Shown here one piece after another: positions 32,698-44,872 of a DNA stretch of 64,000 bases. Every line of letters starts with the position of its first letter. Position 1 is the first letter of the stretch. Below the pieces are notes generated by a model. It made no database searches, was not told the DNA's origin, and saw nothing but the letters and a program-made list of their open reading frames with translations. The stretch covers positions 1 through 64,000 of the forward strand of contig CAXXMY010000009.1 in NCBI GenBank assembly GCA_963663635.2, given 5' to 3'. A program made the position numbers and the translations under genes. The DNA is from Poriferisodalis sp963663635. GTDB lineage: Bacteria > Actinomycetota > Acidimicrobiia > Acidimicrobiales > Poriferisodalaceae.

Positions 32698-33990
32698 GAT
32701 GTCGTTAGGGGTCGCCGCGGGTTAGGTCGCGTGTTTGGTCGGTGTGATGGTGTAGTTCCATTCGCCGTGCCAGTCGTGGGGGCGCAGCGGCAGGTGTTGC
32801 ATTTGGCGGTCGGTGATCTTGATGCCGCGTTGGTACCAGTTGGGGTCGTAGGCGGCTTGGACGGTGAGCCCGGCTTGGGTGGTGGTGGAGGCGATGAGCT
32901 CGACGATGGCGGCGATGTCGGTGAGGGGTCGGCCTCGCCGGTTCATCGAGATGAAGCTGAAGAGGCGGTGCTCGATCTTGTTCCATTTGCTGGTGCCGGG
33001 CGGGTAGTGCGCGACGGTGATCTCGAGGCCGGTGTCGGCGGCGAGGCGGGCGAGGAACCATTTCCAGGCGCGGGGCCGGTAGCCGTTGGAGCCGCCGGCG
33101 TCGGCGGTGATCAGCAGCCGTGTCGCTTGCGGGAACCGGTCGCGGCCCAGGGTGGCCCACCAGCGGCGGATGGACTCCACGGCGAACTCGGCTGTGTCGG
33201 CGGAGTCGCCGACACTGACCCAGCCGGCGTTGTTGGCGACGTCGTAGACGCCGTAGGGGACGGCCTTGGCGAACTCTCCCAGCGCCCGGTCGGCGAAGTC
33301 GTGCACGCTGACCCGCTGGGGCTGCCCGGCGGGCTGCGGCTCGGTGCCGCCGTTGGCGTAGGACCCGATCAGTTCCTTCTTCTTGGTGTCCACGCTGATC
33401 ACCGGCTCCCCGGCGGCGCCGAACTCCTCCGCCAGCGCGTTGAGGTAGGCGAACTGGGCGTCGCGGTCGGGATGGCCGGCACCCTCGTTCTGCTTGGCCG
33501 GCGCCTGCAGCGAGTAGCCCATCTGGTGCAGCAGCCGGCGCACCAGCTCAGCGGACGCCTTGAAGCCCTGCCCGGCGAGCTCGCGGGCGAGCTGGCGCGT
33601 CGACTTCAGCGTCCAGCGCAGCGGCGACATCGGGCTGCCCCGCGTGACCGGATGCACCAGCTCGTCGAGCGCCTCGAGCAGACCGGGCTGCTTGTCGACC
33701 GCCGGGCGGTCCCCGCCGCCCGCAGCGCGCTGACGGTGCGACGGCTCGACCCCAGCGCGCACCTCGCGCACCGCCCGCGACATCGTCGAAGTCGAGATCC
33801 CCGACGCTCCCACCACGAACGCCTGCCCGCCACGACCCAGCGCCTCGGCCATCGCGCCGGCCGCCACACGCCGCTGACGCTCGCCCAGATGCGGCATCAC
33901 CGTCTCGAACAACACCCCGGCAGCGGCCGCCGACAACTCCACCCACCCGACACTACACCACGCGAGTTAACCTATGGCGAACCCTTAGTT
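32698..33990 (-). mobile_element. ISAzo13-like insertion sequence
   Basis: Imperfect inverted repeats (left TTAGGGGTCGCCGCGGGTTA; right, inverted, TAAGGGTTCGCCATAGGTTA, ending in a shared TCGCG) bound a single intact transposase gene. The right end touches the stop codon of the LLM gene, whose terminal TAA may belong to the element. The left end is a few bases from the caiB start. No target duplication could be assigned. Confidence 0.75.
32722..33942 (-). CDS. ISAzo13-family transposase
   Basis: The 406-residue transposase has an N-terminal HTH-bearing region (GISTSTMSRAVREVRAG) and an RNase H-like core: VISVDTKKKELIG, LLITADAGGSNGYRPRAWKW and HYPPGTSKWNKIEHRLFSFI. These supply the acidic residues expected of ISAzo13 elements. 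The frame is uninterrupted, so the copy is potentially active. Confidence 0.9.
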   Translation of the reverse strand: MELSAAAAGVLFETVMPHLGERQRRVAAGAMAEALGRGGQAFVVGASGISTSTMSRAVREVRAGVEPSHRQRAAGGGDRPAVDKQPGLLEALDELVHPVTRGSPMSPLRWTLKSTRQLARELAGQGFKASAELVRRLLHQMGYSLQAPAKQNEGAGHPDRDAQFAYLNALAEEFGAAGEPVISVDTKKKELIGSYANGGTEPQPAGQPQRVSVHDFADRALGEFAKAVPYGVYDVANNAGWVSVGDSADTAEFAVESIRRWWATLGRDRFPQATRLLITADAGGSNGYRPRAWKWFLARLAADTGLEITVAHYPPGTSKWNKIEHRLFSFISMNRRGRPLTDIAAIVELIASTTTQAGLTVQAAYDPNWYQRGIKITDRQMQHLPLRPHDWHGEWNYTITPTKHAT

Positions 33991-35055
33991 CCACGTCTTC
34001 AGCACCGGCAGGACCTCTTCAGCGAACAGCTCCATCGACGCCTTGGCTTCGTCGAAGGGGATTCCGCCGTACCGGAACGCCGTCGTGTACTCAAACGGCC
34101 CGATCATCTCCCGACGCCGTTCGAGCGTGGCCAAGATCTGATCGGGGGTTCCCCACGCCGTGGCCGACATGAACATCTTGAGAAAGCCGCTCTCCCCAAC
34201 CCGCCGCAGCACTTCAGAAGCCTTGGCATAGGCGTCGTAGCCCTCGGTGACCGCGAAATGGTCGCCCATCACCTCGTAGTGCTCGAGCAGGCTGCCCAAG
34301 TAGGTGCCCATGTAGTGGTGGGCGCGCTCTTCGGCTTCGGTCGCATCAGGCATGCACAAGCAGAAGTCCGCTGTCATCAGCGTCGGTGCCGCGCTGCCGT
34401 GAATTTCGGAGAATCGGGAGCGATACGCCTCGATGCTGGGCATGCGATGCTCCCAGGAGCGGTCCGCGAACATCGTCATGCGGCCGCCGAAACGCGCCGC
34501 CGCCTCGACGGAGTCGTCACTGGAGGCCACGCAATACAAGCGGTCGTCAAACGAGCGCTCGGGACGGGGGCGGATCTCGGTGCGTGGCTGGGGATAGAAC
34601 GGCCCGTCGCCCTCGATGAAGCCCGTGCGCAGTGCTTCGATCACCATCGCGGTGCCCTCGTCGTAGCGGGCACGGGACTCGTCCATCTCAATGGCACGGA
34701 ATGGCGCGTACTCGCGACGCGACAGGCCGCGTCCAACGCCGAAACGGAACCGGCCGCCCGACACGTGGTCGAGCAGGGCAACCCGCTCGGCGACCTGCAG
34801 CGGTTCGTTCCACGGCATGATCACCGCGGCAGTGCCGACCTCGATCTGGGTGGTGACGCCAGCCAGGTACGCGAGCAGCTGCGTGTTGTCCGGGCAGAAC
34901 GAGTACCCGAAGAAGTGGTGCTCGGCAGCCCAAGCCACATCGAAGCCGAGGTCGTCGGCGAGCCGGGCCAGGCCCAGCTCCTCGCTGTACACCTGCCCGT
35001 CTGTGATGTCGTGCCAGCCGTCGCTGGCGAACGGCATCAGTATTCCGATGTCCAT
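33985..35055 (-). CDS. LLM-class flavin-dependent oxidoreductase
   Basis: The 356-residue luciferase-like barrel starts at ATG 35055 (MDIGILMPFASDGW). Typical blocks are DLGFDVAWAAEHHF near residue 40 and ERVALLDHVSGGRFRFGVGR with GLSRREYAPF near residue 100. Cofactor is FMN or F420. It likely belongs with the enoyl-CoA hydratase upstream and the caiB gene downstream. Its stop codon coincides with the right end of the insertion sequence, but the end TW-N looks native. Confidence 0.88.
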   Translation of the reverse strand: MDIGILMPFASDGWHDITDGQVYSEELGLARLADDLGFDVAWAAEHHFFGYSFCPDNTQLLAYLAGVTTQIEVGTAAVIMPWNEPLQVAERVALLDHVSGGRFRFGVGRGLSRREYAPFRAIEMDESRARYDEGTAMVIEALRTGFIEGDGPFYPQPRTEIRPRPERSFDDRLYCVASSDDSVEAAARFGGRMTMFADRSWEHRMPSIEAYRSRFSEIHGSAAPTLMTADFCLCMPDATEAEERAHHYMGTYLGSLLEHYEVMGDHFAVTEGYDAYAKASEVLRRVGESGFLKMFMSATAWGTPDQILATLERRREMIGPFEYTTAFRYGGIPFDEAKASMELFAEEVLPVLKTWN

Positions 35056-35139
35056 CGGTGTGCCCCCTGCGGCCGCGCCCCGGCGCCACGCCGACATCGC
35101 ACCCTAGTCGGGCACCCCGAATCAGCGCCGTGTTGACGA

Positions 35140-35171
35140 GCTGGCTGGGCTAGCTGCTGGCTGGGCTAGCT
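35140..35171. repeat. Perfect 16-base tandem duplication
   Basis: GCTGGCTGGGCTAGCT occurs twice head to tail, the second copy containing the stop codon of the enoyl-CoA hydratase gene. It is a local slippage product in the gap before the LLM gene, with no evident function. Confidence 0.9.
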
Positions 35172-36065
35172 GAACTGGCGCTCGTCCCACCAGGGGAAGA
35201 AGTCGGGAAGGTCCTCGCTGGGGCGCAGCGAGAACTCCGGCGAACGCTTCTCGAGGAACGACACCACGCCCTCGTGCGCATCGGCGCCCCGGCCGAGGTT
35301 GAAGATGCCACGCGAATCGACCTTGTGGGCCTCCATCGGATGGTCCGCTCCAAGCATCCGCCACATCATGTGCCGGATCAGTGTGACCGAGATCGCAGAG
35401 GTGTTCTCGGCGATCTCTGCCGCGATTGACCGCGCAGCGGGCAACAACTCGGTGGGCTCGTGCAAGCTGCGCACCAGCCCACCGGCAAGCGCCTCGTCGG
35501 CATCGAACACCCGGCCGCTGAAGCACCACTCGAGTGCCTTCGACACACCGACCACCCGCGGCAAGAAGTACGACGAGCACGCCTCGGGCACCAGGCCCCG
35601 GCGCGCGAACACGAAGCCGATGCGTGCCTTGGTCGATGCCAGCCGCACGTCCATCGGCAGCGTCATCGTGATGCCCACGCCCACGGCAGGGCCATTGATG
35701 GCAGCAATGAGCGGCTTGTTGAACTCGTACAGCCGCAACGTCAGCAGCCCGCCGCCGTCACGCATCCACGACAGGTCGTCAGCTGAACGTCCTTCGGTGG
35801 AACGCTGGGCCTTCTGCTCGTCGGTCTGACTGTCGTCGTCGAACGTGGCGGCGCCCTTGCCCAGGTCGGCGCCAGCGCAGTAGCCGCGGCCGGCGCCAGT
35901 GAAGATCACCGCTCGGACTTCGTCGTCGGCATCCGCAAGATCGATGGCGTCGAGCACGTCACGCTGCATCTGGCTGTTGAAGGCGTTCAGCCGTTCCGGC
36001 CGGTTCAGCGTGATGGTTGCGACGCGGTCATCGACCTCGTACAGGATCGTCTCGAACTCCGGCAC
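35166..36065 (-). CDS. Enoyl-CoA hydratase/isomerase family protein
   Basis: Crotonase-fold protein of about 299 residues: VATITLNRPERLNAFNSQMQ, FTGAGRGYCAGADLGKGAA (oxyanion-hole segment) and NGPAVGVGITMTLPMDVRLA. The Glu in VPEACSSYF is at the position of a crotonase catalytic acid. GTG at 36065 is chosen because AGGGGG precedes it and the VPEFETILYEV opening is typical; an ATG at 36080 is the alternative. Substrate is unknown; it may act with the LLM and CoA-transferase genes. Confidence 0.88.
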   Translation of the reverse strand: MPEFETILYEVDDRVATITLNRPERLNAFNSQMQRDVLDAIDLADADDEVRAVIFTGAGRGYCAGADLGKGAATFDDDSQTDEQKAQRSTEGRSADDLSWMRDGGGLLTLRLYEFNKPLIAAINGPAVGVGITMTLPMDVRLASTKARIGFVFARRGLVPEACSSYFLPRVVGVSKALEWCFSGRVFDADEALAGGLVRSLHEPTELLPAARSIAAEIAENTSAISVTLIRHMMWRMLGADHPMEAHKVDSRGIFNLGRGADAHEGVVSFLEKRSPEFSLRPSEDLPDFFPWWDERQFS

Positions 36066-36174
36066 TGTGCCCCCTCGCATTGAGAAACGCCCGTGGTGAC
36101 GGGCGGTTGTGTCGGCGGCTTGTCTACACGCCGAGCCGTTCCCTACGTCGAGCCGTTCTCTACGTCAAGCCGTG

Positions 36175-37068
36175 TCAAACGTCGAGGAATCGGCTTGCAG
36201 CGAGCGCCGAGCCAAGCGCCCCCACAACCACACCGGCGATCACGGTGACGAACACAACATTCGAGAACTGGCTGGAGGTCACCACGAACGAACGGAAGAA
36301 GGCCAGCACGTCCGACCGCGAGAACAGTCCCTCGACATGGCCCCGCAGCGCTCCCGCCGAAATGGCCCCGATGACACCGCCGACGAGGCCATGCAGCATG
36401 CCTTCGAGCATGAACGGGAATCGGATGAAGCTGTTGGTGGCTCCCACCAGCTTCATCACCTCGATCTCGCGGCGCCGGGCGTACATGGCAACGCGAATCG
36501 AGTTGAAGATGAGCATGACGCTCGCGCCGGACAGCACAATCGACAGCAGCAGCACGATGCCCTGGAACGAGGCGAACCACGTCCGGATGGCATCGACCTC
36601 CTCGCGCCCGGTTTCGACTGCGAGCACACCGGGCCGCTGCCGGAACTGAGCGGCGAGCGACTCGATCAGCTCGGCTTCAACCGAGCGCGGAACGACGCGG
36701 TACGACGGGGGCAGCGCTGCGGGCGACACCTGAGCGAGCAGCTCGGGCTGGTCTGACATCTGCTGGGACACCAGCGCATATGCCTCATCGGCACTGAAGA
36801 ATTCGATGCGGTCGATCTCGGGGTGATTCTGCAGTTCGACGCCGAGCGCGTCGATCTGGCTGCCGTCGATCTGGGGGTGCAGGAACACCTCGAACTGGAC
36901 GCCGCCCTCCCAGCGACCAAGGGCGTTCGAGCTGGCGTAGCCGGCCATGAGGCCCATGCCGACCAGCATCACCCCCACCGCGACCGTGAGGATGGCAGCG
37001 AAGGTGAGCGTCAGATTCCGCCGGATGTTCGTCCAGGTCTCGCGGGCGAAGTAGCGGATCCGGCTCAC
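36175..37068 (-). CDS. ftsX: Cell division protein FtsX
   Basis: The 297-residue membrane protein has a first helix at about residues 20-42, a large extracytoplasmic loop (residues 45-170) and three more helices in the C-terminal half, with RRREIEVMKLVGATNSFIRFPF before helix 3 as in FtsX. With FtsE it forms the ABC-type complex that controls peptidoglycan hydrolases at the septum. Its start overlaps the ftsE stop by four bases. Confidence 0.95.
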   Translation of the reverse strand: MSRIRYFARETWTNIRRNLTLTFAAILTVAVGVMLVGMGLMAGYASSNALGRWEGGVQFEVFLHPQIDGSQIDALGVELQNHPEIDRIEFFSADEAYALVSQQMSDQPELLAQVSPAALPPSYRVVPRSVEAELIESLAAQFRQRPGVLAVETGREEVDAIRTWFASFQGIVLLLSIVLSGASVMLIFNSIRVAMYARRREIEVMKLVGATNSFIRFPFMLEGMLHGLVGGVIGAISAGALRGHVEGLFSRSDVLAFFRSFVVTSSQFSNVVFVTVIAGVVVGALGSALAASRFLDV

Positions 37069-37853
37069 GTATCTCGCCTCGGCGCAAGCTGCTGGGCCGC
37101 AGCGTCGAAGTGCGCCGCTGCACTGCCCCGTATGGGCGGCACGGCGGGCGGCACAGCCTCGGACGTGCCGGATTCGGTGCCGTACGCCCCACGCTGCTCG
37201 TCACGAATCAGCTCTCCCCCTCGAAGCGCGACCACGCGGCGGCGCATCCGGTCGACAATCGAGCGATCGTGGGTTGCCATGACGACGGTGGTGCCAGTGC
37301 GGTTGATGCGGTCGAGCAGCGAGGTGAGCTCCTCGGAGGTGTCGGGGTCGAGGTTTCCGGTCGGCTCGTCCGCGAGCAGGATGAGCGGGCGATTCACGAA
37401 GGCCCGAGCAATGCTGACGCGCTGCTGCTCGCCACCGGACAGCTCGTCGGGAAAGCGCTTCTGTTTGCCGTCGAGGCCCACCAGCTCCAAGATCGCGGGG
37501 ACCTGCGTTCGGATGACGCTGTGCGGCCGGCCGATCACCTCAAGCGCGAATGCCACGTTCTCGTGCACGGTTTTGTTCGGCAGCAGCTTGAAGTCCTGGA
37601 AGACCGAGCCGATGTTGCGACGCAAGTAGGGAATCCGCCAGCTGTTGAGCCTCGAGAGTTCCTTGCCGGCCACGTGAATCTGGCCCTCAGTGGCCTTTTC
37701 CTCGCAGGTCATGAGCCGCAGCATCGTGGACTTTCCCGAACCCGACGGGCCCACCAAGAAGACGAATTCACCCTTCTCGATGTTGAGCGTCACGCCGTCG
37801 ACGGCGCGCGTGTCGCCCTTGTAAATCTTGGTGACGTTGTCGAAGCGGATCAT
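37065..37853 (-). CDS. ftsE: Cell division ATP-binding protein FtsE
   Basis: The start is ATG 37853 (MIRFDNVTKIYKGDTRAVDG). Walker A is GPSGSGKST, signature LSGGEQQR, Walker B LILLADEPTGNLDP, and NIGSVFQDFKLLPNKTV is diagnostic for FtsE. Beyond the 225-residue core there is a C-terminal extension rich in Ala/Pro, as in other Actinobacteria. It partners with FtsX, with a coupled start. Confidence 0.95.
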   Translation of the reverse strand: MIRFDNVTKIYKGDTRAVDGVTLNIEKGEFVFLVGPSGSGKSTMLRLMTCEEKATEGQIHVAGKELSRLNSWRIPYLRRNIGSVFQDFKLLPNKTVHENVAFALEVIGRPHSVIRTQVPAILELVGLDGKQKRFPDELSGGEQQRVSIARAFVNRPLILLADEPTGNLDPDTSEELTSLLDRINRTGTTVVMATHDRSIVDRMRRRVVALRGGELIRDEQRGAYGTESGTSEAVPPAVPPIRGSAAAHFDAAAQQLAPRRDT

Positions 37854-37988
37854 GCGCGCCCTGGGTTCACATGGATGCGGCCCGCTGGCGGCGGGGCCGT
37901 TTCCCAAGGTACGCCGTCGGCCCGCCGAATCTCGGTCACGTCGGCGAGCGCAATGCTCGCTTGACTCGACTGCGACCCCACGCACGAG

Positions 37989-39122
37989 CTAGCTGGTTTC
38001 GGCAGCGCCTCGTTGGGCCCGCTTCCAGCGTAGGTACGCCTCCATCAGGCCGCCCAGATCGCCATCGAGCACGGCGTCGACGTTTCCGATCTCGACATTG
38101 GTCCGCAAGTCCTTGACTTGCTGGTACGGATGCAGGACGTACGAGCGGATCTGGCTGCCCCAGGCCACATCGCGCTGCTCACCCGCCAGCGCTGCTACCT
38201 CGGCTTGTCGCTCGGTGCGCTGCCGATCAGCCAGCTTCGCAGCCAGCATCTGCATGGCGCGATCCTTGTTCTGGTGCTGGCTGCGCTCGTTCTGGCAGGC
38301 CACCACGATGCCGGTGGGAAGGTGGGTGATGCGCACCGCCGAGTCGGTGACGTTCACATGCTGGCCGCCCGCTCCCGACGAGCGGTAGGTGTCGATGCGC
38401 AAATCGCCCTCGTCGATGGGAACCTCGTCTGAGACCTCGTCGAAGAACGGCACGACCCGCAGCGAGGCGAACGCCGTGTGCCGCCGGGACTGCGCATCGA
38501 ACGGTGAGATTCGCACCAGTCGGTGCACGCCGCGTTCTGCCGCAAGGAAGCCGAAGGCGTGTCGCCCTTTGACAAGGAAGGTCGCAGAGCTGATCCCTGC
38601 TTCTCCCCCGTCGGTGGCCTCGGTCAGCTCGACGGAGAAGTCGTTGCGCTCGGCCCATCGCTGATACATCCGCAGCAGCATCTCGGCCCAATCACAGGCG
38701 TCGGTGCCCCCAGCACCCGAATTGATCTCACAGACAGCGTCGTTGTGGTCGTGCTCGCCGCTGAACAGCGCCATCAGCTCGATGTTCGCGAGCCGACGTT
38801 CGGCGGCTTCGACCACCTCGTCGATCTCGGGAAGCAGTTCGGCGTCGTCCTCTTCGATCGCCAGCTCGGCAAGTGCGTTGGCGTCGTCGACTTCGGCTCG
38901 CGCCCGCTCCCAGCGCTCGACGTCGTCGCGCACTCGCGACAGCCGGGTGGTGACGGCGCGGGCGCGGTCGGGGTCGTCCCACAGTGACGGCTCTGACGCC
39001 TCGGCTTCCAGACGGTTCGCCACCGAACGCGCCTCGTCGATCCCCAGATACTGATGCGCCTCGGTCACGCGCCGATCCAGGTCGGCCAGCGCGTCGGCAT
39101 AGTCGCTCAATGTTCGGCTCAC
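37989..39122 (-). CDS. prfB: Peptide chain release factor 2
   Basis: The 377-residue class I release factor has SPF (RISPFDAQ, about residue 206), the stop-codon recognition tripeptide of RF2, and GGQ (SSGAGGQHVNVTDSAVRI, about residue 250) for peptidyl-tRNA hydrolysis. The coding frame is continuous from ATG 39122; the autoregulatory +1 frameshift site with an early UGA that many bacteria carry is not present. It lies nine bases after secA. Confidence 0.95.
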   Translation of the reverse strand: MSRTLSDYADALADLDRRVTEAHQYLGIDEARSVANRLEAEASEPSLWDDPDRARAVTTRLSRVRDDVERWERARAEVDDANALAELAIEEDDAELLPEIDEVVEAAERRLANIELMALFSGEHDHNDAVCEINSGAGGTDACDWAEMLLRMYQRWAERNDFSVELTEATDGGEAGISSATFLVKGRHAFGFLAAERGVHRLVRISPFDAQSRRHTAFASLRVVPFFDEVSDEVPIDEGDLRIDTYRSSGAGGQHVNVTDSAVRITHLPTGIVVACQNERSQHQNKDRAMQMLAAKLADRQRTERQAEVAALAGEQRDVAWGSQIRSYVLHPYQQVKDLRTNVEIGNVDAVLDGDLGGLMEAYLRWKRAQRGAAETS

Positions 39123-39131
39123 GGCAGTGCC

Positions 39132-41936
<2,805 letters not shown>

Positions 41937-42018
41937 GAACGCAGGCTACCGGTGGCCTCCAGCCCGAAAGCCTGAGTTTTGCTCGGCGCGTCGCTGCGCG
42001 GTTGAGCGCCAAAAGCGT

Positions 42019-42615
42019 TTAGCCGTCGATCTCGATGAGCCCTGCGTGGCCGTCGGACCGCAAGTACACGACGCTGGGCTTGTCGCTGTCGACGTTCACG
42101 AACAAGAAGAAATCGTGGTCGAGCAGTTGCATGCGCATCACAGCCTCGGTGGGATCCATCAGTTCCAGATCGAACGTCTTGCGACGCACGATCTTCGGCA
42201 CCCATTCGTCGTCGTCGGGGCCCGGAGCGTCGGCCGCCATCGCGCCGTTCACCAAGTCGTTGTCCAGTCGCGCCAAGGGGTGGTGCACCTCGTCGCGTTG
42301 CAGGTTCGGCCGATGCCGTCGCACCACTCGGGTCTTGAGCTTGCGCAGCTGCTTGCCCAGCTTGCCGACTGCCAGATCCAACGCCTGGTGTTGGTCGATC
42401 CCTGCCACCGTGGCGCGCACGTGATGGCCATGGCCCAGCAACGTCACCTCGACCTGTTCTCGCTCGGCGATGCGCGGGTTCTTCTCTTCCCGGAATACCA
42501 CCTCGGCGCGCTCGAGATCGCCGAGGAATCGGTCGAGTGCTCCGATCTTCCTCTCTACCGCGGCCCGCACATCGTCTGGAACCTGAACCTTCCGACCGGT
42601 GATGGAGATCTGCAC
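42019..42615 (-). CDS. hpf: Ribosome hibernation promoting factor, long form
   Basis: The 198-residue protein has the RaiA/YfiA N-domain (MQISITGRKVQVPDDVRAAV, about 100 residues) followed by a linker and the dimerising C-domain (VRRKTFDLELMDPTEAVMRM then HDFFLFVNVDSDKPSVVYLR). Long HPF dimerises 70S ribosomes into 100S in stationary phase. It is adjacent to secA as in many Gram-positives. Confidence 0.93.
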   Translation of the reverse strand: MQISITGRKVQVPDDVRAAVERKIGALDRFLGDLERAEVVFREEKNPRIAEREQVEVTLLGHGHHVRATVAGIDQHQALDLAVGKLGKQLRKLKTRVVRRHRPNLQRDEVHHPLARLDNDLVNGAMAADAPGPDDDEWVPKIVRRKTFDLELMDPTEAVMRMQLLDHDFFLFVNVDSDKPSVVYLRSDGHAGLIEIDG

Positions 42616-42687
42616 TCGGCTTTTCCTCAGCTTTCTGGGTGCGCCACCGGTCCGGCGGCACCGCCCGCTTCCGAAGGGAGTGCCATG

Positions 42688-43332
42688 TTAGGCATCCGGT
42701 GCGGGCCGGTCGACCCGGCGTTCGTCACCACGCCTGGCACACGCAGCCACATGCACCGCTGCCGCTCCTGCTGCGAACAGCGCTTCGGTCGCCACGCGCA
42801 ACGTTGCTCCGGTTGTGAGCACGTCGTCTACCAGCAAGATTCGGCGACCTGCCGCCCCCGGGCGACCGACGAAATCCGGACCGGCCAATCGGTCGATTCG
42901 ACTTGCTCCCGATTGCACGGTGGTGCCGATCCGATCGAGCAGACGCGCTCGCCGCACTCGCATTGCCCTCGCTGCCGCTCGCGCCAGAACCTCGGCCTGA
43001 TCGAACCCCCGAGCGCGCCGATGCGCTGCGGTGGTGGGAGCCCAGGTGACGGTGTCGACGGGGCACGGCGGGGGCAGACCCGTGTCGGCGAGGTACGTCG
43101 CGCGGTGAGTCAATGCCACCGATTCGCCCAGCCAGCGAGCGATGGCTCGCTCGCGGCGGTATTTCAACGCGTGGATGAACTCGCGCCCGACGCCCTCGTG
43201 GGAAAACACCAGCGAAACCGACAGCGCGCCCGCGATCGTGGCCGGCTGCGGCGGCAGCAACGAGGCGATGCACGCCTCACAGGGACACCAACCCAGCACG
43301 CCGCATCCGGGACACCGAACCTCGAACAGCAC
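42688..43332 (-). CDS. ComF-family phosphoribosyltransferase-like protein
   Basis: The 214-residue protein has an N-terminal Cys cluster (RCPGCGVLGWCPCEAC), probably a zinc ribbon, the HALKYRRERAIARWLGE segment typical of ComF, and the PRPP-binding motif RILLVDDVLTTGATL. ComF proteins are linked to DNA uptake and repair, but their exact reaction is unsettled. It lies between hpf and ahcY on the same strand. Confidence 0.88.
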   Translation of the reverse strand: MLFEVRCPGCGVLGWCPCEACIASLLPPQPATIAGALSVSLVFSHEGVGREFIHALKYRRERAIARWLGESVALTHRATYLADTGLPPPCPVDTVTWAPTTAAHRRARGFDQAEVLARAAARAMRVRRARLLDRIGTTVQSGASRIDRLAGPDFVGRPGAAGRRILLVDDVLTTGATLRVATEALFAAGAAAVHVAACARRGDERRVDRPAPDA

Positions 43333-43386
43333 CTTGCCGACGGTAGGTCCAGCCCCGGCCTGCCAGATCTCGATTTTTGCGGAGTA

Positions 43387-44844
43387 TCAGTACCGGTAGC
43401 GCTCTGCCTTGTACGGACCATCGGCGTCGATGCCCAGGTATCCCGCCTGGGAATCGGTGAGCCGAGTGAGCTTGGCGCCGAGCTTGTCGAGGTGCAGCCG
43501 GGCCACTTCCTCGTCGAGCCGCTTCGGCAGCACGTGGACACCCGATTCGAGCTGCTCTGCGTTTGCGTGAAGCTCGAGTTGGGCGAGCACCTGATTCGTG
43601 AAGCTCATCGACATCACGAAGCTCGGGTGCCCGGTGGCGCAGCCAAGGTTCACAAGTCGCCCCTCGGCGAGCACGATCACCGAGTTGCCTCGTGGGAACA
43701 CGAACTCGTCCACCTGCGGCTTGACCGGCCGCCTCTGGACATCGGACAGCGCGCCGAGGCCGACCATGTCGATCTCGTTGTCGAAGTGGCCGATGTTGGC
43801 GACGACGGCCTGGTGCTTCATGCGCGACATGTGCTCAGCCGAGATGATGTCGCGGTTGCCGGTCGCTGTGACGTAAATGTCGGCGATGTCGAGGACGTTC
43901 TCGAGACGGTCGACCTCGAAGCCCTCCATCGCAGCCTGGAGCGCATTGATCGGATCGATCTCCGAGACGATCACCCGGCAGCCCTGGCCGCGCAAGGCCT
44001 GCGCGCAACCCTTGCCCACGTCGCCGTATCCCGCCACGAACGCCACTTTGCCGCCGAGCATCACATCGGTCGCGCGATTGATGCCGTCGATGAGCGAGTG
44101 CCGGCAGCCGTAGAGGTTGTCGAATTTGGATTTCGTGACCGAGTCGTTCACGCTGTACGCGGGAAACGACAGCTCGCCGCTGGCAGCCATCTCGTAGAGC
44201 CGGGCAACACCCGTCGTGGTTTCCTCGGACACGCCGCGAACGCCGGCCTCCACCGCAGTCCACATTCCTGGCTCGGTGCGCTGCAATTCTGCGAGCAACT
44301 CGTGTACGGAGACCTCGTCGGGTGAGGCTCCTCCGATCGGCGCTCCGTCGGCGCCGGTAAGGCTCGGCACCGCCCCCTGGGCCTCATACCGCGCACCCAA
44401 ATGCACCAAGAGCGTGGCGTCGCCGCCGTCGTCCACAATCAACGTGGGCCCTGGATCATCCGGCCAGCGCAGGGCGCGGAGGTTGCAGCGCCAGTACTCC
44501 GGCAGCGTCTCGCCCTTCCACGCGAACACGGGCACGCCACGCGGCTCGTCTTGCGTGCCATCCCGACCGACGACCACGGCCGCCGCTGCCTCGTCCTGAG
44601 TAGAGAAGATGTTGCACGACGCCCACCGCACCTCGGCGCCGAGGTCAACAAGCGTCTCGATGAGCACGGCTGTCTGCACGGTCATGTGCAGCGATCCGGT
44701 GATCCGTGCGCCGCGCAGCGGCTGCGAGTCGTAGTGCTGTGCCCGCAGGGCCATCAGCCCGGGCATCTCCCCCTCGGCCAGTTCGATTTGACGCCGCCCC
44801 GCATCAGCCAGCCTCAGATCGGCAACCTCGAAGTCGTGGATCAT
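43387..44844 (-). CDS. ahcY: Adenosylhomocysteinase (S-adenosylhomocysteine hydrolase)
   Basis: From ATG 44844 (MIHDFEVADLRLADAGRRQI) the product is 485 residues, standard for the bacterial form. Signatures are RITGSLHMTVQTAVLIETL, ASCNIFSTQDEAAAA, and the NAD-binding VAGYGDVGKGCAQALRGQG (about residue 266); it ends DGPYKAERYRY with the conserved Lys-Tyr. It splits SAH to adenosine and homocysteine, relieving product inhibition of methyltransferases. Upstream on the same strand are the restriction-modification genes. Confidence 0.96.
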   Translation of the reverse strand: MIHDFEVADLRLADAGRRQIELAEGEMPGLMALRAQHYDSQPLRGARITGSLHMTVQTAVLIETLVDLGAEVRWASCNIFSTQDEAAAAVVVGRDGTQDEPRGVPVFAWKGETLPEYWRCNLRALRWPDDPGPTLIVDDGGDATLLVHLGARYEAQGAVPSLTGADGAPIGGASPDEVSVHELLAELQRTEPGMWTAVEAGVRGVSEETTTGVARLYEMAASGELSFPAYSVNDSVTKSKFDNLYGCRHSLIDGINRATDVMLGGKVAFVAGYGDVGKGCAQALRGQGCRVIVSEIDPINALQAAMEGFEVDRLENVLDIADIYVTATGNRDIISAEHMSRMKHQAVVANIGHFDNEIDMVGLGALSDVQRRPVKPQVDEFVFPRGNSVIVLAEGRLVNLGCATGHPSFVMSMSFTNQVLAQLELHANAEQLESGVHVLPKRLDEEVARLHLDKLGAKLTRLTDSQAGYLGIDADGPYKAERYRY

Positions 44845-44872
44845 GTCTTGCCCTGCTTTCGCTTGCGACGCG

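Noticed and set aside
32290..35136. Very long plus-strand reading frame (over 900 codons)
   Set aside because: It runs antisense through three well-supported minus-strand genes (CoA-transferase, transposase, LLM oxidoreductase). It is an artefact of high GC.
37989..39122. Programmed +1 frameshift in prfB
   Set aside because: The frame is continuous from the ATG and no early in-frame UGA with an upstream Shine-Dalgarno-like stretch is present.
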